Positions 1 to 7,335 of a stretch of DNA of 36,261 bases are shown here, one piece after another. Origin of the DNA: Bacteroidota bacterium. GTDB lineage: Bacteria > Bacteroidota > Bacteroidia > Chitinophagales > Chitinophagaceae. Where the stretch lies: contig CANGFA010000023.1 of the NCBI GenBank assembly GCA_947453145.1, positions 1 through 36,261 of the forward strand, read 5' to 3'. The notes under the pieces were generated by a model, which was not told the DNA's origin, made no database searches, and saw only the letters and a program-made list of their open reading frames with translations. Position 1 is the first letter of the stretch. Each line of letters starts with the position of its first letter. Made by a program: the position numbers and the translations under genes.

Positions 1-66
1 AACTATGTTTCATTGGTATTTATTTATTTGTTTTATTTTTCTGTTTTTATCAAAAAGTAAAGATTT

Positions 67-137
67 CTTTTACATCAGGCGCATTTAGTTTTCTTTTACA
101 TCAGGCGCATTTAGTTTTCTTTTACATCAGGCGCATT
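67..137. repeat. 26-bp tandem direct repeat, about 2.7 copies
   Basis: Two complete and one partial copy of a 26-bp unit lie head to tail, beginning at 67, 93 and 119. The core TTTTACATCAGGCGCATT is identical in all three copies. The third copy diverges after 137, only 12 bases from the tolC stop codon. The period is not a multiple of three and the array lies outside any gene. It could be slippage or duplication of sequence following tolC. Function is unknown. Confidence 0.9.
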
Positions 138-149
138 CGCGCCTTCTTC

Positions 150-1487
150 CTATAATTTTCCGCTAGCTTTTAATAAATCTACTTTTGCAATTAAGGCTGC
201 ATAAAGTGCATTCATAAAATTATTTTGTGCGCTAACCAAGTCCGTTTGAGCTGCTGATATTTCGGTATTAGAACCGGTACCTGCTTCAAATTTCTTTTTT
301 GTTTGTTGATATACTTTTTCTGCTAATTCCATATTTTTCTTTTGAAACTGAACGGTCGCTACGGAAGACATATAGTTTAACTTAGCTTGATTCATTTCAT
401 TGTCAATACTGTTTTTAAGCGATTCAATTTGATTTTCCGTTTGCTTTAATTCAATCTTCGTTCTCTTAATGCGTGCGTCGGTTGCAAATCCATTAAATAT
501 TGGCAAGCTAATGTTTAAGCTCACCAAGGAAGTAGTGAACCAATTGCCGCCTTCAAAAAAGTCAAACTTGCTTCGCTGTGCATTCTTTGAATAGCTACCA
601 TTCATTGTAACCGTAGGAAGATTACTTAATTGATAACGCTTAACATTAAATTCATTTAATTTCTTTACGGTGCTTAAATATTGAAAGTCCTTACGCACAT
701 TGTATTGAAAATCCGTTTCAGTTAAAATATCATTGGTTAAACTACTTTCGTCTATTACATCTGTCAATACTAAACTGTCTTTTACTGGCATGCCCATCAA
801 CATCTTTAATCCCATATATCCAATAGCAACACTGTTGTTTGCTTTTAATTTCTCTGTCTCTAAATTATTTAATTGAACACTTACTTTGTCCACATCTAAT
901 TTTTCGGCAAAACCATTTTTATACATAATTTCTGCATCGTGCGCCAAAGCTTTAATACGATTAATATTTGCATCTAAAATATTTAACTGGGTTTTACTAG
1001 CCGATAATTGGTAATAAATTTTATAAATATTTCCTTTAATCGCTTCCTGAGTTAAAGCTGCATTTTTTCTTTGCAAGTCCATGGAAGTGGCTCTTGCTTG
1101 TAAAGCAATAAACACTTGACCATCAAATAATAATTGTTGAATGCTGGCTCCGTAGTTGGCATTAAATTTAGTACCAAACTGAACTGGAATAAAAGTTCCA
1201 GCTGCACCACCAAATATTTGACCTGGTAATAAAGAGGTAGGAATTTTTAAATAATCTGTGCCACCCATGTTGGTATTAATAGTAGGTAAAGCGGCTCCTG
1301 CAATTTCTCTATTGGTTTGTGCTTGTACCTCAATAGCTAATAATGCATTTTTTACTTGTACATTATTTTTTTGTGCATAGTCAACACATTGTTCAAGTGA
1401 AAATGCATGTGTAGGTTTACTAGCATCCTGCGCTTGAACCAAGCCAGTGATTGCAAAACCCATGATGAAGAAAATTAGTTTTTTCAT
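150..1487 (-). CDS. tolC: TolC-family outer-membrane efflux protein
   Basis: This 445-residue protein is the likely outer-membrane channel of a tripartite efflux pump. It begins with a Sec signal peptide (positively charged start, hydrophobic core, probable cleavage near AQA around residue 20). Two long helical, Gln/Asn/Lys-rich halves typical of the outer-membrane efflux protein (OEP) family follow, with the usual terminal helix containing TDLVSAQNNFMNALY. Length fits the family. It lies 22 bp downstream of the tetR gene on the same strand, so the two are probably cotranscribed and repressed by TetR. In Bacteroidota such operons usually continue with a membrane-fusion protein and an inner-membrane pump, which here would lie beyond the left edge. 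The substrate cannot be read from the sequence. The symbol denotes the family rather than a proven ortholog. Confidence 0.9.
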   Translation of the reverse strand: MKKLIFFIMGFAITGLVQAQDASKPTHAFSLEQCVDYAQKNNVQVKNALLAIEVQAQTNREIAGAALPTINTNMGGTDYLKIPTSLLPGQIFGGAAGTFIPVQFGTKFNANYGASIQQLLFDGQVFIALQARATSMDLQRKNAALTQEAIKGNIYKIYYQLSASKTQLNILDANINRIKALAHDAEIMYKNGFAEKLDVDKVSVQLNNLETEKLKANNSVAIGYMGLKMLMGMPVKDSLVLTDVIDESSLTNDILTETDFQYNVRKDFQYLSTVKKLNEFNVKRYQLSNLPTVTMNGSYSKNAQRSKFDFFEGGNWFTTSLVSLNISLPIFNGFATDARIKRTKIELKQTENQIESLKNSIDNEMNQAKLNYMSSVATVQFQKKNMELAEKVYQQTKKKFEAGTGSNTEISAAQTDLVSAQNNFMNALYAALIAKVDLLKASGKL

Positions 1488-1509
1488 TTTTGTTTATTGC
1501 TTGTTTATA

Positions 1510-2157
1510 TTATTTATTTATTTTTTTCATTTCATCTACAAGAGCATTTGCAATACTAGATTCTTGGAGTTTGTATTTTTCCATTAATTCAATTCCCTTC
1601 AATGACATGACACCGTATATAAAGTTTTCAATAATTTGTAAGGTTACTTTCCCCAAATCAAATTTGCTATATGGATATAATTGTGGGTTAAAAGGAACAA
1701 AACTGGTTTCCAGGCGGTAGATGGATAAAATTTCAGGATCAATTTCCTTGCGATATACCCCTTGTTCAATTCCTTTTATTAAGTTGATTTTAATAATTTG
1801 ATGCATGAATTCATTTTTGTGATTTTGTATGCGCTCGAAAGCCTCCGGATAATATTTGGCTAACTCGTTCATGGTCATAGGGTTCATGTTTTTAAACATC
1901 TGTTGGATGTCTTCCAAAATCATGAACATTTCATGTACCGCATTGTCGGCAATGTCTTGGGTTCTTTGACATTTTAAAGACTGTTCTTCCAATTCTAAAT
2001 TCACAACTGCCATTACCACGGCGTCTTTGTCCTTGTAAAACTGGTAAATGGTCTTTTTACTAATGCCCAATTGGGTCGCAATGTCGTCCATGGTAACATG
2101 TTTTACCCCGTGGCGCGTCATTAAGTCCCTGGCTTTGAATAATATACGATTTTCCAT
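1510..2157 (-). CDS. TetR/AcrR-family transcriptional regulator
   Basis: This 215-residue one-component repressor has an N-terminal TetR_N helix-turn-helix at about residues 8-50. It shows the usual run of a short helix (VTMDDIATQLGIS) followed by the recognition helix (KKTIYQFYKDKDAVV). The remaining ~160 residues form a helical ligand-binding and dimerisation domain that is not conserved enough to predict a ligand. It is the first gene of a two-gene unit with the TolC-like protein. A strong inverted repeat lies across its own promoter (2183-2210), so autoregulation and control of the efflux genes are likely. The ATG at 2157 sits roughly 10 bases after the predicted transcription start, giving a very short leader. 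Family is certain; inducer unknown. Confidence 0.93.
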   Translation of the reverse strand: MENRILFKARDLMTRHGVKHVTMDDIATQLGISKKTIYQFYKDKDAVVMAVVNLELEEQSLKCQRTQDIADNAVHEMFMILEDIQQMFKNMNPMTMNELAKYYPEAFERIQNHKNEFMHQIIKINLIKGIEQGVYRKEIDPEILSIYRLETSFVPFNPQLYPYSKFDLGKVTLQIIENFIYGVMSLKGIELMEKYKLQESSIANALVDEMKKINK

Positions 2158-2173
2158 ATTTCAATTTGAGGCG

Positions 2174-2204
2174 CAAAACTACGGAAACTTTTTACGTTTT
2201 CAAA
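2174..2204 (-). promoter_or_regulatory. tetR-tolC promoter, Bacteroidota sigma type
   Basis: On the minus strand a -33 element TTTG (2204-2201) is followed after 19 bases by TAGTTTTG (2181-2174). This matches the TAnnTTTG -7 consensus exactly. The transcription start would fall near 2165-2168, about 10 bases before the tetR ATG. Confidence 0.75.
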
Positions 2205-2210
2205 GTTTCC
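2183..2210. promoter_or_regulatory. probable TetR operator (28-bp inverted repeat)
   Basis: GGAAACTTT (2183-2191) and AAAGTTTCC (2202-2210) form a perfect 9-bp inverted repeat with a 10-bp spacer. It covers the -33 element and the spacer of the tetR promoter and ends two bases from the -7 element. This is the expected geometry for steric repression by a TetR dimer. Binding by this regulator is inferred from position. Confidence 0.75.
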
Positions 2211-2281
2211 AAGCTAATTATTTTATTATTTATGTTGAATGGCAAAAAAGGTTGAAATTTGAGACCTAAAGTGTTCATTTT

Positions 2282-2938
2282 ATGTTGTGCATTCGGGAAA
2301 AATTTCAAAACAAGAAGATCTTAAATGTTTTCGCTCAATTCTTTTTTCAAGGGGTGGTATTATTGGCACCTATTGGCGTAACCATTTGGGTTATTGTGAG
2401 CTTATTTAATTGGGTGGACAATTTTCTGCCAAATCTTTTAAATGTATTGTTCCCCGTAAAGTTTGCCATGGTAGATGGGAAAATTCCTAAAGTAACGGGT
2501 CTTGGTTTTTTAGTGGCCATTGGAATGGTTTTATTAGTAGGTTGGTTGTCTTCCTTATTTTTTGTAGAAAGACTAGTTGCGGTATTTGATAAGGTGTTAG
2601 AAAAAACGCCTGGTATAAAAATTATTTATTCTTCGGTTAAAGATTTTTTAGAAGCCTTTGCTGGAAATAAGAAAAAATTTGATCAACCCGTTTTAGTGAA
2701 TGTGGATGCAGTTGATGTCTGGAGGGTTGGATTTATTACACAGGATAGCACCGATCATTTCGGATTAAAAGAACATGTTACGGTTTATGTCCCGCATTCT
2801 TATGCCATATCGGGTATTACTTATATAGTTCCCTTAACAAGAATAAAAAGGTTGCCTGCTGGTGTTAGTGCTTCTGAAGCTATGAAGTATGTAGTGTCGG
2901 GTGGTGTAACCGATGTGGACGATAATCCTGAAACATAG
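2282..2938 (+). CDS. DUF502-family integral membrane protein
   Basis: This 218-residue protein matches the DUF502 (PF04367) pattern. Two transmembrane segments at about residues 20-42 and 73-95 are separated by a short polar loop. The conserved stretch TPGIKIIYSSVKDFLEAF (109-126) follows, then a cytosolic beta-rich domain ending in PLTRIKRLPAGVSASEAMKYVVSGG (about residues 184-208). The family is widespread in bacteria and related to plant COV proteins; its biochemical role is not established to my knowledge. It is transcribed away from tetR and sits 76 bp upstream of serC. No clear promoter was found, so whether it shares a transcript with serC is open. The first available ATG was used. Confidence 0.85.
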   Translation: MLCIREKFQNKKILNVFAQFFFQGVVLLAPIGVTIWVIVSLFNWVDNFLPNLLNVLFPVKFAMVDGKIPKVTGLGFLVAIGMVLLVGWLSSLFFVERLVAVFDKVLEKTPGIKIIYSSVKDFLEAFAGNKKKFDQPVLVNVDAVDVWRVGFITQDSTDHFGLKEHVTVYVPHSYAISGITYIVPLTRIKRLPAGVSASEAMKYVVSGGVTDVDDNPET

Positions 2939-3014
2939 AACTATCAAGGATATTAGGGCTTATATAAATAATAAATTTTTATTTCACACAGGTTTTTTAA
3001 ATAATTTTCTATAA

Positions 3015-4070
3015 ATGCAATTGCACAATTTTAATTCAGGCCCTGCTATTTTACCTAAAGAAGTGTTAGATCAAGCAGCAGCCGCAATTCATAATTTTAA
3101 CAATACGGGTTTATCTATTTTAGAAATTGGACATCGTACCAGTCATTTTGTAGAAGTAGTAGAAGAAGCAAAGACTATTGTAAAAAGATTAATGGATTTG
3201 GGAGATGATTATGAAGTATTGTTTTTACAAGGAGGGGCCACCATGCAGTTTATGCAAGTGCCCATGAATTTATTAGATGAAAATGGAATGGCTGCTATTT
3301 GTGATAATGGCGTATGGGGTAATAAAGCAGTAAAAGAAGCAAAATTGTTTGGCCCTGTTGAGGTAGTTGCGGATAGCTCGGATAAAAAACACACCTATTT
3401 AAAAAAGGATTTACAATTACCAGCGGGTACTACTTATTTACATATCACTACTAATAATACAGTGGAGGGAACCCAATGGCATCAATACCCACAGGTGAAT
3501 GTGCCATTAGTGGGAGACATGAGTTCCGATATATTTTGTCGGCCAACTGATTTTAAAAAATTTGATTTAATGTATGCAGGTGCACAAAAAAATATGGGTG
3601 CTGCAGGCGTAACTATGGTAGTTGTGAAAAAAGAACTATTGGGGAAAGTGAACCGAAAAATTCCAGCCATTTTGGATTATAAAAAACATATCGAAGCTGG
3701 AAGCTTATTAAATACACCTCCCGTTTTTTCTATATATGTTAGCTTATTAACTTTAAGATGGATTGAAAAAGAAGGCGGATTAATTGAAATGGAAAAACGC
3801 AACAAAGCAAAAGCTGCATTATTGTATAAGACCATTGATGAACATCCTGCTTTTTATTGTCCTATTGCAAAAGAAGATAGAAGTATCATGAATGCTGTTT
3901 TCTTTTTAACCGATCCAAATAAAGAAGAAGCATTTTTGGCATTGTGTAAAAATGAAGGCATGATTGGCGTAAAAGGTTACAGAACCGTAGGAGGCATCCG
4001 CGTGAGTATGTATAATGCCCTGCCAATGAGTAGTGTAGAGACTTTTTGCGATTTGATGCAAAATTTTTAA
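3015..4070 (+). CDS. serC: Phosphoserine aminotransferase
   Basis: This PLP-dependent class V aminotransferase of 351 residues converts 3-phosphohydroxypyruvate and glutamate to phosphoserine and 2-oxoglutarate. The same family also acts on the phosphohydroxythreonine intermediate of PLP synthesis. Family hallmarks visible are NFNSGPAILP at the start (5-14), FLQGGATMQF (70-79), TTNNTVEGTQW (145-155), and the Schiff-base lysine K192 in YAGAQKNMGAAG. The C-terminal GGIRVSMYNALP places the substrate phosphate-binding arginine. Length is normal. The next gene is a DUF1015 protein 70 bp downstream. The phosphoglycerate dehydrogenase gene serA, often found between these two in Bacteroidota, is absent here. 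Confidence 0.97.
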   Translation: MQLHNFNSGPAILPKEVLDQAAAAIHNFNNTGLSILEIGHRTSHFVEVVEEAKTIVKRLMDLGDDYEVLFLQGGATMQFMQVPMNLLDENGMAAICDNGVWGNKAVKEAKLFGPVEVVADSSDKKHTYLKKDLQLPAGTTYLHITTNNTVEGTQWHQYPQVNVPLVGDMSSDIFCRPTDFKKFDLMYAGAQKNMGAAGVTMVVVKKELLGKVNRKIPAILDYKKHIEAGSLLNTPPVFSIYVSLLTLRWIEKEGGLIEMEKRNKAKAALLYKTIDEHPAFYCPIAKEDRSIMNAVFFLTDPNKEEAFLALCKNEGMIGVKGYRTVGGIRVSMYNALPMSSVETFCDLMQNF

Positions 4071-4140
4071 TAAATTATTTTTATAGAATCAGCTTCAACA
4101 AAAAATCTTTTCCTCAAAAAAAAGAACGATATTTGCGCCC

Positions 4141-5385
4141 ATGGCAAATATTAGACCCTTTGAAGCGCTTCGTCCTCAGCCCCAATTAGCGAAGCAGGTA
4201 GCAAGTAAACCATACGATGTTTTAAATAGTGCAGAAGCAAAACAAGAAGCAGTTGGTAACGCGTATTCTTTTTTACATATCACAAAAAGTGAAATTGATT
4301 TACCAGAATCTACCGACATACATAGTCAACAAGTTTACGATTTAGCGTTAGAAAATTTAAATGCATTTGTACAAAGAGACGTATTGTTTAAGGAATCAAA
4401 ACCTTGTTATTATATTTATCAATTAATAATGGATGGACGTGCACAAACTGGATTGGTTTGTGTAAGTAGCATTGAGGACTATAACAATGACATTATTAAA
4501 AAGCACGAGTTTACGCGTCCCGAAAAAGAACAGGATAGAATTAATCATATAAAAACTTCGGGTGCTCAAACGGGTAATGTGTTTTTAGCTTACCGCAATC
4601 AAGCAGCAATCGATACTGTTATTGATAAATGGAAAACGGCTAAAACACCAGTTTACGATTTTATCACAGAAGATGGCATTCAGCATTCTGTTTGGGCTGT
4701 AACGGACTCCGATACCATTGAGCAAATCACTACTTTATTTGCAACCTTAGTACCTTGTACTTATATAGCCGACGGTCATCACCGTGCCGCATCTGCTGCA
4801 AAAGTGAGATTGGCTTTGGGCGAACGTGCAACACCTGCCGCTGATTATTTTTTAACTACTTTATTTCCTTCCAATCAATTGCATATCATGGATTACAACC
4901 GTGTAGTAAAAGATTTGAATGGTCATTCTGCGGAAGCTTTTATGTCAGCACTTGAAAATGAATTTGACATTTCAGCACATGAGGGTGCGTATAAACCAAC
5001 CGAATTGCACAGCTTTGGAATGTATTTAGCAGGCAATTGGTATATTTTAAAACCAAAACCGGGCACTTATAATGATAACGACCCCATTGGTGTGTTGGAT
5101 GTTACTATTTTATCTAACAATATCTTATCCAAATTATTGGGAATTGTAGATCAAAGAACAGACAAGCGCATTGATTTTGTGGGTGGAATTAGAGGTTTGG
5201 GTGAATTAGAAAAAAGAGTGGACAGTGGTGAAATGCAATTAGCAATAAGTTTATACCCAGTAACTATTCACCAATTATTTAATATTGCCGATGCTGGTGA
5301 AGTAATGCCCCCTAAAAGCACTTGGTTTGAGCCAAAATTAAGAGATGGCTTACTTACACATTTGATTTACGACTCCAATAATTAA
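4141..5385 (+). CDS. DUF1015-family protein, putative serine-metabolism enzyme
   Basis: This 414-residue soluble protein belongs to DUF1015 (PF06245). Diagnostic stretches are RPFEALRP followed by SKPYDVLN near the N-terminus, HEFTRPEKEQDRINH at about 122-136, and the invariant ADGHHRAASA around 210-219. DGHHR resembles the phosphoryl-transfer motif of ParB-fold free-serine kinases such as archaeal SerK. Family members frequently neighbour serC/serA, and I recall reports of serine kinase activity for some of them, which I cannot verify here. Its place directly after serC supports a role in serine or phosphoserine turnover, but this is inference. A good terminator follows (5426-5452). Confidence 0.85.
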   Translation: MANIRPFEALRPQPQLAKQVASKPYDVLNSAEAKQEAVGNAYSFLHITKSEIDLPESTDIHSQQVYDLALENLNAFVQRDVLFKESKPCYYIYQLIMDGRAQTGLVCVSSIEDYNNDIIKKHEFTRPEKEQDRINHIKTSGAQTGNVFLAYRNQAAIDTVIDKWKTAKTPVYDFITEDGIQHSVWAVTDSDTIEQITTLFATLVPCTYIADGHHRAASAAKVRLALGERATPAADYFLTTLFPSNQLHIMDYNRVVKDLNGHSAEAFMSALENEFDISAHEGAYKPTELHSFGMYLAGNWYILKPKPGTYNDNDPIGVLDVTILSNNILSKLLGIVDQRTDKRIDFVGGIRGLGELEKRVDSGEMQLAISLYPVTIHQLFNIADAGEVMPPKSTWFEPKLRDGLLTHLIYDSNN

Positions 5386-5425
5386 TATTTATTTCCGTAA
5401 TTGATTAAATCAATTTTTCCGATCT

Positions 5426-5452
5426 AAAACCGGTCTTTTGACTGGTTTTTTT
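5426..5452 (+). terminator. Rho-independent terminator after DUF1015 gene
   Basis: A 10-bp stem (5426-5435 with 5440-5449, one G-U pair) with a TTTT loop is followed by a T tract to 5452. It ends the serC-DUF1015 transcript. It also overlaps an alternative TTG start of the next frame, which supports the later ATG at 5481. Confidence 0.85.
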
Positions 5453-5480
5453 GTATTTTGTTATACAAATTGTTTGCTTT

Positions 5481-7265
5481 ATGGAACCAAAAAGACTCTT
5501 TGATTGTATCGAACATCAATTAAATCATTTCCCGCAGGAAGTAATGTTGGCTGGCAAAGAAAATGGTGTTTGGAGAACGTACTCCACCTCCGAAGTTGCC
5601 GCAACAGTGAATTCCTTAAGTGCAGGATTATTGAGTTTGGGTTTGTCTGGAAATGATTTTACACCAGAGGGTTCCGATAAAATTGCCATCATCAGTAGCA
5701 ATAGACCCGAGTGGTTAATGGCAGATTTAGCAACACAACAAATTGGTGTAATTTGGGTGCCCGTTTATCCAACCACCAATCCATTAGAGTTAACTTTTAT
5801 TTTGAATGATGCTTCCGTAAAATACATGTTTGCGAGCAATCAGGAATTATACAATAAGGTCATGTCTATAAAAGACAAAGTACCTTGTTTAAAAGAAGTA
5901 TATACATTTGATCGAATTCAAGGTGCAAAGCATTGGACCGAATTGTGTTTGACAGACACCGATTTATTACAACAGGTAGATGTAATTAAAAAAACAATTC
6001 CTGTGGAACAAGTGGCCACTTTTATTTATACCTCTGGGACTACGGGAACGCCTAAGGGAGTGATGTTAACGCATCATAGTATATATTTTAATTTACAATC
6101 GGGGAAGAAGAGTTTTCCATTCCCAGATGCCCCGCATCAAAAGGTATTAAGTTTTTTACCACTGAATCATATTTTTGAAAAAGTGGCATCTTATATTTAC
6201 ATGTATAGTGGAATGAACATTTACTATGCTGAATCATTGGAAACCATTGGAGACAACTTAAAAGAAGTATGCCCAGATGGATTCTCGACGGTGCCAAGAT
6301 TATTAGAAAAAGTGTTTGAAAAAATAATGATCAAGGGTGAGGAGTTGACAGGCATTAAAAGAAAATTATTTTTCTGGGCGGTAGCCTTGGGAGAAAAATA
6401 TGATAATTTAATTCCAGGATCATTATGGTATCAAATACAATTAAAGCTTGCGAATAAATTAATTTTTAGTAAATGGAGAGAAGGTCTTGGAGGAAATGTT
6501 AAGTTTATTGTAACAGGTGGAGCGGCATGTCAGGTAAAATTATTGCGCATTTTTAATGCTGCACAGATCCCTGTTTATGAAGGATATGGTCCTACTGAAA
6601 ATAGTCCTATTATAAGCATCAACTTTAGAACACCTGGTGATACAAAATTTGGAACGGTGGGTTTACCTATTGAAGGTGTTCAATTAAAATTAGAACCCGA
6701 TGGTGAAATTTGTGTAGCGGGTCCAAGTGTAATGAAGGGCTATTACAAACTTCCAGAATTGACTGCTGAAACCATCATTGATGGTTGGTTACATACAGGC
6801 GATATTGGTGTATTTGAGGATGGTAAATATTTAAAAATCACCGATCGAAAAAAAGAATTATTTAAAACTAGTGGAGGTAAATATGTAGCCCCTCAGCCGA
6901 TTGAAAATAAAATGAAAGAAAGTCCTTTCATAGAACAAATTGTTTTAATAGGCGATAACAAAAGATTTGTGAGTGCTTTAATTGTGCCTGGATTTTCAAA
7001 ATTAAAAGAATGGGCAAAGCAACATGGCATTGAATATACCAGTAACGAAGCCATCGTTCAACATCCAATGGTTGTGGCTACAATTGATTCGGTAGTTGCT
7101 GAATACAATCAATTATTTAATCAGGTAGAACAAGTAAAGAAGTTTACTTTATTACCAAGAGAATTAACTATTGATAAAGGAGAGATGACACCAAAGTTGA
7201 GCATTAGACGCAAGCAAGTACTCGCAAATTTTGAAAAAGAAATTGACGAGATGTATGCTTCCTAA
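5481..7265 (+). CDS. Long-chain fatty-acid--CoA ligase (AMP-forming)
   Basis: This 594-residue member of the ANL adenylating superfamily activates long-chain fatty acids to acyl-AMP and then acyl-CoA at the membrane. Visible motifs from the ATG are the P-loop-like YTSGTTGTPKGVMLTHHS (about 183-200), FLPLNHIFEK, GGAACQVKLLRIF, GYGPTENSP (368-376), GWLHTGDIG (435-443), and the hinge and C-terminal core ITDRKKELFKTSGGKYVAP (453-471). The length and the lipid-type linker match the long-chain (ACSL/FadD15-like) group. The frame is open upstream to a TTG at 5451, but that codon lies inside the previous gene's terminator, so ATG 5481 is chosen. It is a single-gene unit bounded by terminators. Chain-length specificity cannot be read. 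Confidence 0.92.
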   Translation: MEPKRLFDCIEHQLNHFPQEVMLAGKENGVWRTYSTSEVAATVNSLSAGLLSLGLSGNDFTPEGSDKIAIISSNRPEWLMADLATQQIGVIWVPVYPTTNPLELTFILNDASVKYMFASNQELYNKVMSIKDKVPCLKEVYTFDRIQGAKHWTELCLTDTDLLQQVDVIKKTIPVEQVATFIYTSGTTGTPKGVMLTHHSIYFNLQSGKKSFPFPDAPHQKVLSFLPLNHIFEKVASYIYMYSGMNIYYAESLETIGDNLKEVCPDGFSTVPRLLEKVFEKIMIKGEELTGIKRKLFFWAVALGEKYDNLIPGSLWYQIQLKLANKLIFSKWREGLGGNVKFIVTGGAACQVKLLRIFNAAQIPVYEGYGPTENSPIISINFRTPGDTKFGTVGLPIEGVQLKLEPDGEICVAGPSVMKGYYKLPELTAETIIDGWLHTGDIGVFEDGKYLKITDRKKELFKTSGGKYVAPQPIENKMKESPFIEQIVLIGDNKRFVSALIVPGFSKLKEWAKQHGIEYTSNEAIVQHPMVVATIDSVVAEYNQLFNQVEQVKKFTLLPRELTIDKGEMTPKLSIRRKQVLANFEKEIDEMYAS

Positions 7266-7281
7266 AGCGATATAGATACTA

Positions 7282-7313
7282 AAAAAGCCTTCGAAATTCG
7301 GAGGCTTTTTTTA
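7282..7313. terminator. Bidirectional terminator
   Basis: A stem GCCTTCG (7288-7294) pairs with CGGAGGC (7300-7306) with one G-U pair. It is flanked by a run of six A on the left and seven T on the right that extend the pairing. It lies between the convergent acyl-CoA ligase gene and the minus-strand gene ending at 7336, and can serve both. Confidence 0.85.
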
Positions 7314-7335
7314 TAATGAATTAGGTTGCTTTTGT

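Noticed and set aside
67..137. CRISPR-like array
   Set aside because: The units are directly adjacent with no unique spacers and no cas genes are present, so it is a plain tandem repeat.
1490..1720. Plus-strand 76-codon frame over the tetR 3' end
   Set aside because: It lies antisense to a well-supported TetR gene, has no family features and no start context.
5451..5480. TTG start giving ten extra residues to the acyl-CoA ligase
   Set aside because: The codon lies in the T tract of the preceding terminator, so transcription initiated upstream would end there. The ATG at 5481 gives the usual N-terminus.
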